NCBI GenBank assembly: GCA_020847555.1
Contig: JADLBT010000488.1
Span: 1 to 6,642 of the forward strand
Source: Gemmataceae bacterium
GTDB lineage: Bacteria; Planctomycetota; Planctomycetia; Gemmatales; Gemmataceae
DNA length: 6,642 nucleotides
Direction of reading: 5' to 3'
Shown here: piece by piece, positions 1 to 5,385 of the stretch
Layout: the number at the start of each line of letters is the position of its first letter
Position numbering within the stretch: the first letter of the stretch is position 1
Position numbers and translations under genes: made by a program
The notes under the pieces: model-generated
What the model was told of the DNA's origin: nothing
The model's input: the letters and a program-made list of their open reading frames with translations, nothing else
Database searches by the model: none

Positions 1-155
1 AGAACAACGTCGCGTGGACCCCGGAGGCCCGGGCCGAGGACGCCCGCCAGTCACGCTCGGCCACCATCGCCTACGCGGTCCTTGCCGGCCTGGGGCTGCT
101 GGTGGTTGGCGCGGCCGGGCTGTCGCTGCTCGGCCGATCGGGTTCCCAGCACTGA
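1..155 (+). CDS. C-terminal end of an unidentified protein with a final membrane helix (partial)
   Basis: An open frame enters from the left edge, with its first whole codon at position 3, and stops at TGA 153-155, giving 50 visible residues. The stretch begins NNVAWTPEARAEDARQ and is hydrophilic and charged. It is followed by a hydrophobic segment of about 22 residues (visible residues 21-44, containing AVLAGLGLLVVG) that should span the membrane, then a short polar tail GRSGSQH. The shape fits a membrane-anchored protein whose last helix lies at its C-terminus. Only the tail is in view, so the family cannot be named. It is the only plus-strand gene, it converges on the acyl-CoA ligase gene, and palindromes begin right at its stop codon. 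Support comes from the GC-rich third codon positions and the coherent hydrophilic-to-helix layout; the short length keeps confidence moderate. Confidence 0.6.
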   Translation, partial: NNVAWTPEARAEDARQSRSATIAYAVLAGLGLLVVGAAGLSLLGRSGSQH

Positions 156-189
156 CCGATAACCAGCCGCAAGCGCCGGTGAGCGGTCA
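153..189. repeat. Imperfect palindrome overlapping the stop codon of the left-edge gene
   Basis: The six bases TGACCG at 153-158 are complementary to CGGTCA at 184-189. Inside them, ACCAGC (162-167) can pair with GCCGGT (175-180) with one mismatch, so the whole 37-bp stretch can fold as an interrupted hairpin. It shares the motif AGCCG-S-AAGCG (165-175) with the larger palindrome that follows (225-235), which suggests that both belong to the same class of intergenic repeat. It could also help end transcription of the plus-strand gene, although no T-run follows. Confidence 0.4.
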
Positions 190-204
190 CTGAAAGGCTC
201 AGGC

Positions 205-300
205 CTGGCGGACCAATCGCGACGAGCCGGAAGCGTCCGCGCCGGCAGCCTGGCCAGAGCCGGCGCTGACGCTTCCGGCTCGTCGTGTTTGGTCCACCAG
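205..300. repeat. Long imperfect inverted repeat between convergent genes; possible bidirectional terminator
   Basis: The core stem pairs 220-246 with 259-285: 26 of 27 positions match, the only mismatch being C238 against T267, and the loop is 12 bases (247-258). The core includes a perfect 17-bp arm, GACGAGCCGGAAGCGTC at 221-237, against its complement at 268-284. Outside the core, GGACCAA at 210-216 pairs with TTGGTCC at 289-295, and CTGG at 205-208 pairs with 297-300, so an interrupted stem extends over almost the full 96 bp. It lies between the stop of the plus-strand gene (155) and the stop of the minus-strand ligase gene (328), where a two-way terminator would be expected. The stem is much longer than a normal intrinsic terminator and lacks a clean T-run, so a dispersed palindromic repeat that also terminates transcription is my preferred reading. 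Confidence 0.75.
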
Positions 301-327
301 TCCGTGGGGCGGTTTCTCGCGGGCGGC

Positions 328-2010
328 TCACGCCGTCTCGACCTGTGCCGCCCGCTGCAGGCCGAAGCGCGCCACGCCCAGCTCGCGCAGCCGGTACTTC
401 TGCACCTTGCCGGTCACCGTCGTCGGATACTCCGCGACGAAGACGACGTAGCGCGGCACCTTGTAGTGCGCGATCCGGCCCTTGCAGAAGTCCTTCACTT
501 CCTGCTCGGTCAGCGCCGCGCCCGGCTTCAAGCGAATCCAGACGCTGACCTCCTCGACGAAGCGCTCGTCGGGCAGGCCGACCACCTGCGCGTCGGCGAT
601 GGCGGGATGGGTGTGCAGGAACTCCTCGATTTCGCGCGGGGCGATGTTCTCGCCCCCGCGAATGATCAGATCCTTGATCCGGCCGGTGATGCGGAAGTAC
701 CCGTCCGGCGTCTCGACCGCCACGTCGCCGGTGCGCAGCCAGCCGTCGGGCGTGAGGGCGTCGGCCGTCTCCGCCGGCTTGTTGTAGTACCCCCTCATCA
801 CCCCGTGGCCGCGGACCATCAGCTCGCCCGGCTGTCCGGGCGGCAACGGGGCGAGCGACCCGGGCGCGACCACCTTCACCTCCAGGTCGGGTAGGCGCGT
901 GCCGACGGTCCCGACCCGCTGTTCCAGGCTGTCCGTCGTCCGAGTCTGGGTGATGACCGGCGACGCCTCCGTCAGCCCGTAGGCGATGGTGATCGCGTGC
1001 GCCCCCATCCGCTCGACGACGGCGCGCATCACCTCGATCGGGCACGGGCTGCCGGCCATGATCCCGGTGCGCAGGCTCGCCAGGTCGAACGCCGCGAAGC
1101 ACGGATGGTGTAGCTGGGCAATGAACATCGTCGGCACGCCGTAGACCGCCGTACAGCGCTCGTCCTGGATGGCCTGGAGAGTGGCGCCGGCGTCGAACGC
1201 CTCGGCCGGGAAGACCATCGCCGCGCCGTGGACGGTACACATTAGCGACCCCATGACGCAGCCGAAACAGTGGTAGAGCGGGACCGGGATCGCCAGCCGG
1301 TCGCGGTTGGTGAACGCCAGCCGCAGGCCGACGTGGTAGGCGTTCAGCAGCAGGTTGCGGTGCGTCAGCATCGCGCCTTTGGGGAACCCGGTCGTCCCGG
1401 AGGTGTACTGGATGTTGACCACGTCCTGCGGCGTCACCTCGGCCGCGCGGCGGTCCAGGTCTTCCACGGAAACGGCGTCGGCCCGATCGAGCAGGTCGGC
1501 CCAGGCGAACACGCCGGGCCGCCGGTCGGACTTGATGCTGACCACATGGCGCAACTTCGGGAACCCGGCGGCGCGCAGGCCGCCGGCCGGCGCGGCGGAC
1601 AGTTCCGGGCAGACGGTCGCGAGGATGGCGAGGTAATCGGAGTTCTTGAACGAGTCGGTGAGGAGCAGGGTGGTGATGTCGGCCTGTTGCAGGACGTAGG
1701 CCAGTTCGTGGGCGCGGTAGGCCGGGTTGACGTTGACGAGGACGGCGCCGATGTGGGCCGTCGCGAACTGGGTGAGCACCCACTGCGGCCAGTTCGTCGC
1801 CCAGATGCCGACATGGTCGCCGCGGCGCACGTCCAGCGCCATCAGGGCGCGGGCGAGGCGGCGCACCTCGGCGCGGAAGGCGGCGTAACCGACCCGGTAA
1901 TCGAGCCACGGGAAGACGAGGGCGTCATGGTCCGGGTGGCGAGCAGCTGTGGCCGCGAGCACCTGGGCGAACGTGTACCCCTCGACGGACGGGCCTGCCG
2001 CGGCGGTCAT
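328..2010 (-). CDS. AMP-forming acyl-CoA ligase, ACSF2/FadD-like
   Basis: The 560-residue product belongs to the adenylate-forming superfamily. Such enzymes activate a carboxylic acid with ATP to an acyl-AMP and then transfer the acyl group to CoA. Visible motifs in order are the phosphate-binding loop YTSGTTGFPKGAM (202-214), YGLTEAS (344-350), GWLRTGD (423-429, with the ATP-ribose-binding Asp429), the hinge region GRIKDLIIRGGENIAP (443-458) and the C-terminal VTGKVQK (532-538), where Lys535 is the expected catalytic lysine. All are intact and the length is normal. The segment YGVPTMFIAQL (290-300) resembles ACSF2/YngI-type medium-chain acyl-CoA ligases; the exact acid cannot be read from sequence. 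No signal peptide is seen, so the enzyme is probably cytoplasmic. The ATG start at 2010 is well supported by AGGAGG (2016-2021 on the plus strand) five bases upstream. The gene lies 69 bp after map on the same strand and may be cotranscribed. The stop is TGA (328-330), and a large palindrome lies just beyond it. Confidence 0.93.
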   Translation of the reverse strand: MTAAAGPSVEGYTFAQVLAATAARHPDHDALVFPWLDYRVGYAAFRAEVRRLARALMALDVRRGDHVGIWATNWPQWVLTQFATAHIGAVLVNVNPAYRAHELAYVLQQADITTLLLTDSFKNSDYLAILATVCPELSAAPAGGLRAAGFPKLRHVVSIKSDRRPGVFAWADLLDRADAVSVEDLDRRAAEVTPQDVVNIQYTSGTTGFPKGAMLTHRNLLLNAYHVGLRLAFTNRDRLAIPVPLYHCFGCVMGSLMCTVHGAAMVFPAEAFDAGATLQAIQDERCTAVYGVPTMFIAQLHHPCFAAFDLASLRTGIMAGSPCPIEVMRAVVERMGAHAITIAYGLTEASPVITQTRTTDSLEQRVGTVGTRLPDLEVKVVAPGSLAPLPPGQPGELMVRGHGVMRGYYNKPAETADALTPDGWLRTGDVAVETPDGYFRITGRIKDLIIRGGENIAPREIEEFLHTHPAIADAQVVGLPDERFVEEVSVWIRLKPGAALTEQEVKDFCKGRIAHYKVPRYVVFVAEYPTTVTGKVQKYRLRELGVARFGLQRAAQVETA

Positions 2011-2014
2011 CCGA

Positions 2015-2021
2015 CCCTCCT
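2015..2021 (-). promoter_or_regulatory. Ribosome binding site of the acyl-CoA ligase gene
   Basis: Read on the minus strand this is AGGAGGG, with five bases between GGAGG and the ATG at 2010. It is a near-consensus Shine-Dalgarno sequence and fixes the start. The rest of the 69-bp gap to map holds a small GC-rich stem (2043-2054, GCCGC/GCGGC with a two-base loop) but no T-run, so no terminator is evident between the two genes. Confidence 0.7.
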
Positions 2022-2079
2022 GCCGTCTCGAACTTTCTTCGTGCCGCTGGCGGCTTGGCGGATGGGGCAGCAGGAACGG

Positions 2080-2892
2080 TCAGGCCGGGGGAGGAGCGTC
2101 GTCCGCCGTGATGACCTGGACTCCGTCCCGAGTCAGCGCCAGGGTGTGTTCGACGTGGACGCTCGGCAGGCCGTCCTTCGTCACCACCGTCCAGTGGTCG
2201 CCGAGCATGCGCGTGTCGGCCCGGCCCATGTTCACCATCGGCTCAACCGCCAGCACCAACCCCTCCTCCAGCCGGAAGTCGCCGTGCCGGCGCACCTCTC
2301 GGTTGACGAAGTTGGGCACCTGCGGATTTTCGTGCATGGTCCGGCCGATGCCGTGGCCGACGTACTGGTGAACGACGCTGAAGCCGGCATCCTCGGCGCA
2401 CTTCTGCATGCGCTCGGCCACCTCCGACCACCACTTGCGACGGCCCAACTCCTCGATCGCGATGCGCAGCACCTGCTCGCCGGTCTGGACCAGGCGCCGG
2501 CACTCGGGCCGGACCTCGCCGACCATGACGGTGATGGCGGCGTCCGCGCACCAGCCGTTCAGCTTGCAGGCGGTGTCGAGTTTGACCAGGTCGCCGTCGC
2601 GGATCTGCCGCTGGCCGGGAATGCCGTGGACCACCTGCTCGTTGATCGAGATGCACGTGACGGCCGGGAACGGAACCTTTGGTCCGGGGTAGCCCTTGAA
2701 GAGCGGGGTGGCGCCGTGCCTGGCATACAGCGTCTCGATCGCCTGATCGATCTCGACGGTCTTCGTGCCCGCCTGGGCCATCTCGCGGGCGATGCGCAGG
2801 GCGGCGGCGACGAGTTTGCCGGCCTCGCGCATCAGGCCGATTTCGCGCTGCGATTTCAGTTCGGGGCCTCGCTGAAAGAACGAGCGGAGCAC
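2080..2892 (-). CDS. map: Methionine aminopeptidase, type I
   Basis: This cytoplasmic dinuclear-metal peptidase removes the initiator methionine from new proteins. The 270-residue product shows the full catalytic set: His89 (VVHGIPG), Asp106 (VKLDTA), Asp117 (CADAAIT), His180 (GHGIG), His187 (MHENP), Glu217 (AVEPM) and Glu249 (VEHT). Spacing matches the E. coli enzyme closely. There is no N-terminal zinc-finger extension, so it is a short type I form. The start is GTG at 2892, with GGAGG (2902-2906 on the plus strand) nine bases upstream. The next in-frame methionine (Met21) falls inside the conserved first helix and would truncate it. The gene follows adk on the same strand, the usual order at the end of the spc ribosomal operon. 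The 149-bp gap from adk is wide for this pair and is filled by an inverted repeat. Confidence 0.96.
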   Translation of the reverse strand: MLRSFFQRGPELKSQREIGLMREAGKLVAAALRIAREMAQAGTKTVEIDQAIETLYARHGATPLFKGYPGPKVPFPAVTCISINEQVVHGIPGQRQIRDGDLVKLDTACKLNGWCADAAITVMVGEVRPECRRLVQTGEQVLRIAIEELGRRKWWSEVAERMQKCAEDAGFSVVHQYVGHGIGRTMHENPQVPNFVNREVRRHGDFRLEEGLVLAVEPMVNMGRADTRMLGDHWTVVTKDGLPSVHVEHTLALTRDGVQVITADDAPPPA

Positions 2893-2901
2893 GGCGACTT
2901 G

Positions 2902-2906
2902 CCTCC
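2902..2906 (-). promoter_or_regulatory. Ribosome binding site supporting the GTG start of map
   Basis: On the minus strand this reads GGAGG, nine bases before the GTG at 2892. It matters because the start codon is not ATG. The second arm of the upstream inverted repeat contains CCTCC on the transcript and could in principle pair with this site. Confidence 0.55.
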
Positions 2907-2930
2907 GATAGGGCTTCCCGAGAACCAGTC

Positions 2931-3016
2931 AGGAGGTTTCCGACTTTCCCTCTCCCACGAGGGGAGAAAAAGCAGGCACCCCTTTCAGGATGATGGAACC
3001 AGGTCGGAAACCTCCT
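2931..3016. repeat. Inverted repeat between adk and map, small insertion-like element or RNA hairpin
   Basis: AGGAGGTTTCCGAC at 2931-2944 is the exact reverse complement of 3003-3016: 14 bp perfect, separated by 58 bases. The match resumes outside a two-base offset (GTCA 2928-2931 with TGAC 3018-3021, then CC with GG), so the ends may extend to about 2925 and 3024. The 58-base centre holds a copy of the short GC-rich repeat seen elsewhere in the window. A roughly 100-bp unit with inverted ends and no gene resembles a miniature non-autonomous element. It could equally be a structured mRNA region between adk and map. No target-site duplication was recognised. Confidence 0.6.
2948..2970. repeat. 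Short GC-rich intergenic repeat, copy 1
   Basis: The first 18 bases, CCCTCTCCCACGAGGGGA (2948-2965), occur again exactly in reverse complement at 6559-6576, and their first 13 bases recur at 3814-3826. All three copies lie outside genes. Translated in one frame the family gives peptides of the type SPTRG(E/K)G. I remember such peptides as spurious tails of hypothetical proteins in several bacterial groups, so this is probably a widespread dispersed repeat. This copy sits in the centre of the inverted repeat between adk and map. Confidence 0.6.
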
Positions 3017-3041
3017 CTGACCGGCCGTCCGGGACGACGGG

Positions 3042-3680
3042 TCACAGGGCGTTCACAATCTTATTATAGATGGTCTCCACGTCGCCGGTGCCGACAACCT
3101 CGCGCACCAGCCCCTGTCCCCGATAATACTCGACGAGGGCATCATTGTTCTGGTGGTAGATCTGCAGTCGGCGCCGGACGGTCTCCTCCCTGTCGTCCTC
3201 GCGCTGCGTCAGGGGCAGGCCGTCGAGGTCGCAGACGCCTGGCTGTTTCGGCGGCCGCGATACCAGGTGATACGTTGTCTTGCACTTGCGGCACGCCCAC
3301 CGGCCGCTGAGACGGCGGACGATCTCCTCGTCCTCCACCAGCAGATGCACGACCGAGTCCAGACCGAGGAATTCCTGCCGGAGCACCTGATCGAAGGACG
3401 CGGCCTGAGCGACGGTCCGCGGATAGCCGTCCATGACGAACTGCTCGGGCCGGGGCTCGGCGCTGAAGCGCTCGCGGACCATCTGGTTGACGAGATCGTC
3501 CGGAACAAGTTGGCCGCTGGCGAGGAATGGTTTGGCGCGCTGCCCCGTCGGGGTGTCCTGGTTGATCGCCTCGCGGAGGAGATCCCCGGTACTGATGTGG
3601 TTGAGACCCTTCCGGTCCGCGAGGAGTTTCGCCTGGGTTCCCTTACCGCTACCGGGCGGGCCGAGCAGGATTAATCGCAT
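3042..3680 (-). CDS. adk: Adenylate kinase, long zinc-binding form
   Basis: The enzyme interconverts ATP + AMP and 2 ADP in the cytoplasm. The 212-residue product starts MRLILLGPPGSGKGT, with the P-loop at 7-15. DGYPRT (84-89) is the usual DGFPRT segment with Tyr for Phe. The LID domain (about 125-163) carries Cys130-X2-Cys133 and Cys150-X2-Asp153, the Cys3-Asp zinc site known from Bacillus-type adenylate kinases, and even the numbering agrees. REDDREETVRRR (160-171) holds the conserved arginines of the LID and its hinge. The frame stays open upstream to an ATG at 3824, but those 48 extra residues lack family similarity and cover intergenic repeat sequence, so I chose the ATG at 3680 directly before the P-loop strand. 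No clear Shine-Dalgarno sequence precedes it. Downstream on the same strand is map; upstream are glycan genes rather than the usual secY. Confidence 0.97.
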   Translation of the reverse strand: MRLILLGPPGSGKGTQAKLLADRKGLNHISTGDLLREAINQDTPTGQRAKPFLASGQLVPDDLVNQMVRERFSAEPRPEQFVMDGYPRTVAQAASFDQVLRQEFLGLDSVVHLLVEDEEIVRRLSGRWACRKCKTTYHLVSRPPKQPGVCDLDGLPLTQREDDREETVRRRLQIYHQNNDALVEYYRGQGLVREVVGTGDVETIYNKIVNAL

Positions 3681-3743
3681 GGTCAGGTCGGAATGGCGGA
3701 ACCGAAGTCGCGGGAGCCACGCTGGCCCCAGGTCCGTCCGGCT

Positions 3744-3772
3744 ATTCTCGGAAACTTCATCGGCCCCCGCAA
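3744..3772 (-). promoter_or_regulatory. Weak promoter candidate for adk-map
   Basis: Read on the minus strand there is TTGCGG (3767-3772), a 17-base spacer, then GAGAAT (3744-3749). These match the sigma-70 consensus at 3 of 6 and 4 of 6 positions. It would give a leader of roughly 55-60 bases before the adk ATG at 3680. Such partial matches arise often by chance, and consensus promoters are poorly known for planctomycetes. Apart from this and the truncated repeat at 3808-3826, I see nothing in the 154-bp spacer. Confidence 0.2.
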
Positions 3773-3807
3773 GGAGCGGTGGACAAAAAGGCAACTGGTG
3801 TCTGGGG

Positions 3808-3826
3808 TTTCTCCCCTCTCCCACGA
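3808..3826. repeat. Short GC-rich intergenic repeat, copy 2 (truncated)
   Basis: CCCTCTCCCACGA at 3814-3826 is identical to the first 13 bases of copy 1 (2948-2960). It is preceded by TTTCTC and then diverges where the other copies continue with GGGGA. It starts eight bases past the stop codon of the membrane glycosyltransferase gene, read on the minus strand, and is upstream of adk. It appears to be half of the element. Confidence 0.45.
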
Positions 3827-3834
3827 ACGCCGGG

Positions 3835-5385
3835 TCAGTACGGGATCCACCCCTGCGCGTCCATCAGGTCGAACAGCCACGGGTGCCGCCACGGGTTCCA
3901 CGAACGGTAGGCGGTCGAGAAGATCGACGCCGCCAGCAGCGCGTACGCCACCCAGCGCCCCCAGCGGTTGCCGCTCAGCCGATCCGCGACCGGCAGCATC
4001 GTCAGCAGCCACAGCGGCGACAGCCACATCAGCCAGCGCAGGCCGTTCGTCCAGCCGCCGTAATTGTCGCTCCGCCACAGGTAGAAGCCGACGACAACGA
4101 CGGTCAGCACCAGCGTCAGTCCGCCCACCAGCACCAGTTCCGGCCCCGGCGGCGGCCGGCGCCCCTGGCTCACGGTGTCCTCCGAGGCGGGCAGCCGACG
4201 CAGTGCCCCGGCGTACCGGAGCGCCAGCAGCATCCCGGCCACGGCCAGCAGCCACACCGGCGACAGGGAGAACAACCCGTGGTGCCCGAGCAGGACGTGG
4301 AAGGCGTACTCGGCCCGGCTCTCGTGCTGGCGCGCCCAGTCGATGCCGCGGCGCACCTCGCCCGGGTTCGGCCGGCGCCAGTGGCTGCCCTCGTACTCGT
4401 ACCACGGCCCGCCGAACTCGGCGTAGGCCGGCTTCAGCTGGCCGATCGCGAGGTAGTTCGTCACGATCAGCGCGGCGACCGGCACCGCCGCCGCCGGAAG
4501 GAAGAAGAGCAACGTCTTCCCCGGCCGGCGCCACAGCAGCAGTACGAACAGCGCCCCGGCGAACGCCAGCGCCGGCAGTTCGTTGCAGACGGCGAACGAC
4601 GCGAACAGCCCCGCCACCGCGAACAGCCACGGAGCGGGCACGCCGTCCGGCGCCTGCGTCTCGCGCCAGATGCGCAGCGCCGGGTACAGCGCGAAGACGA
4701 CCGAGCACGTCGCGACGGTGTGGTTGTTCAGCGCGATCGCGAACGGGTTCATGAGCGTCGCGAAACACGCCGCGGTCAGAACGAACAGCTGCCCCCAGTC
4801 GGTGCTGCCGTAGCGCTCGACGAGCCGGGCCAGCAGCGCGAGGTAGATCACGAACGGCACGAGGTTCACCAGCAGGAGGATGGTCCGCACCACCTCGAAC
4901 GGGTTGTCCTTCAGTGTCCACCCGGTCAGCAGCTGCAGCACCCAGTACAGGCCGGCGACGAGCGTGGACAGCAGCGGCGGCTTACTCGAATAGAACTCCA
5001 TTTTCTCCGGATGGAGCACCTTGTCCACCGTTCCATAGCCGTCCTCGAAGACGATCCCGTAATCGCCGTACCTGTTCTTCGCCGTCGCCCGGGCTGGGTC
5101 GCGATGGCCGATGACGTAGGTGGCCTCGCCGGTCTCGGGATCGCCATCGACCAGGGCGCGGATCGTCGCCCAGCGCGATCGGTCGTTGGAACTGAAGGTC
5201 GGCATCGGGGTCGGGCGCTCGGTCGGCCACACGCGCCGTTGGTCCTGGGGCGTGCGCTTCATCGTGTGCAGGTCCGGCTCGGGCAGGTACTGAGCGGACC
5301 CGATGTGGCCGGCGACGGTGGCGGCCGCCGCGAGGATGAGCAGCGTGCAGGCGTACCGGCGCGGGCGGGCTGAGTCGTCGTTCAT
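3835..5385 (-). CDS. Polytopic membrane protein, probable GT-C (ArnT/PMT-like) glycosyltransferase
   Basis: The 516-residue product has about 11 hydrophobic segments (near 11-29, 137-155, 166-188, 196-215, 222-238, 252-268, 270-285, 291-311, 366-389, 416-436, 451-466 and 476-491). After the first helix comes a polar loop of about 100 residues containing SSNDRSRWATIRAL (65-78), then SSKPPLLSTL (133-142). A first-loop acidic residue followed by a KPPL-like segment is typical of ArnT/PMT-type enzymes, which take sugars from polyprenyl-phosphate carriers on the outer membrane face. Asp68 is my candidate catalytic acid or base. NYGGWTNGLRW (441-451) is a second distinctive stretch. Acceptor and sugar are unknown. 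The start is ATG at 5385, which overlaps the stop of the GT2 gene as ATGA (5382-5385), implying translational coupling. A longer frame back to 5523 lies inside that gene and is rejected. The stop is TGA (3835-3837). Gene reality is near certain; the function is inferred. Confidence 0.85.
   Translation of the reverse strand: MNDDSARPRRYACTLLILAAAATVAGHIGSAQYLPEPDLHTMKRTPQDQRRVWPTERPTPMPTFSSNDRSRWATIRALVDGDPETGEATYVIGHRDPARATAKNRYGDYGIVFEDGYGTVDKVLHPEKMEFYSSKPPLLSTLVAGLYWVLQLLTGWTLKDNPFEVVRTILLLVNLVPFVIYLALLARLVERYGSTDWGQLFVLTAACFATLMNPFAIALNNHTVATCSVVFALYPALRIWRETQAPDGVPAPWLFAVAGLFASFAVCNELPALAFAGALFVLLLWRRPGKTLLFFLPAAAVPVAALIVTNYLAIGQLKPAYAEFGGPWYEYEGSHWRRPNPGEVRRGIDWARQHESRAEYAFHVLLGHHGLFSLSPVWLLAVAGMLLALRYAGALRRLPASEDTVSQGRRPPPGPELVLVGGLTLVLTVVVVGFYLWRSDNYGGWTNGLRWLMWLSPLWLLTMLPVADRLSGNRWGRWVAYALLAASIFSTAYRSWNPWRHPWLFDLMDAQGWIPY

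Noticed and set aside
71..1909. Long minus-strand open frame of over 600 codons overlapping the acyl-CoA ligase gene
   Set aside because: Its translation is arginine/proline-rich with no family motif, and it covers both the large palindrome and the ligase gene in another frame. The ligase frame has all expected motifs and a strong ribosome binding site.
2043..2054. Small GC stem between map and the ligase gene as a terminator
   Set aside because: The stem is only five pairs with a two-base loop and has no T-run on the transcribed strand, so it cannot be called a terminator.
1270..3069. Plus-strand open frame of about 600 codons across the ligase, map and the adk-map spacer
   Set aside because: It runs antisense to two genes with complete catalytic motifs and shows no domain. 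Long antisense frames are expected in sequence with this third-position GC bias.
3681..3824. N-terminal extension of adenylate kinase to an ATG at 3824
   Set aside because: The 48 extra residues are not like any adenylate kinase N-terminus and their first codons lie in the truncated intergenic repeat. The family normally starts at the P-loop strand.
3433..5373. Plus-strand open frame of about 645 codons opposite adk and the membrane glycosyltransferase
   Set aside because: The product is a low-complexity Gln/Arg/Pro/His-rich string typical of the antisense of a GC-rich membrane protein gene.
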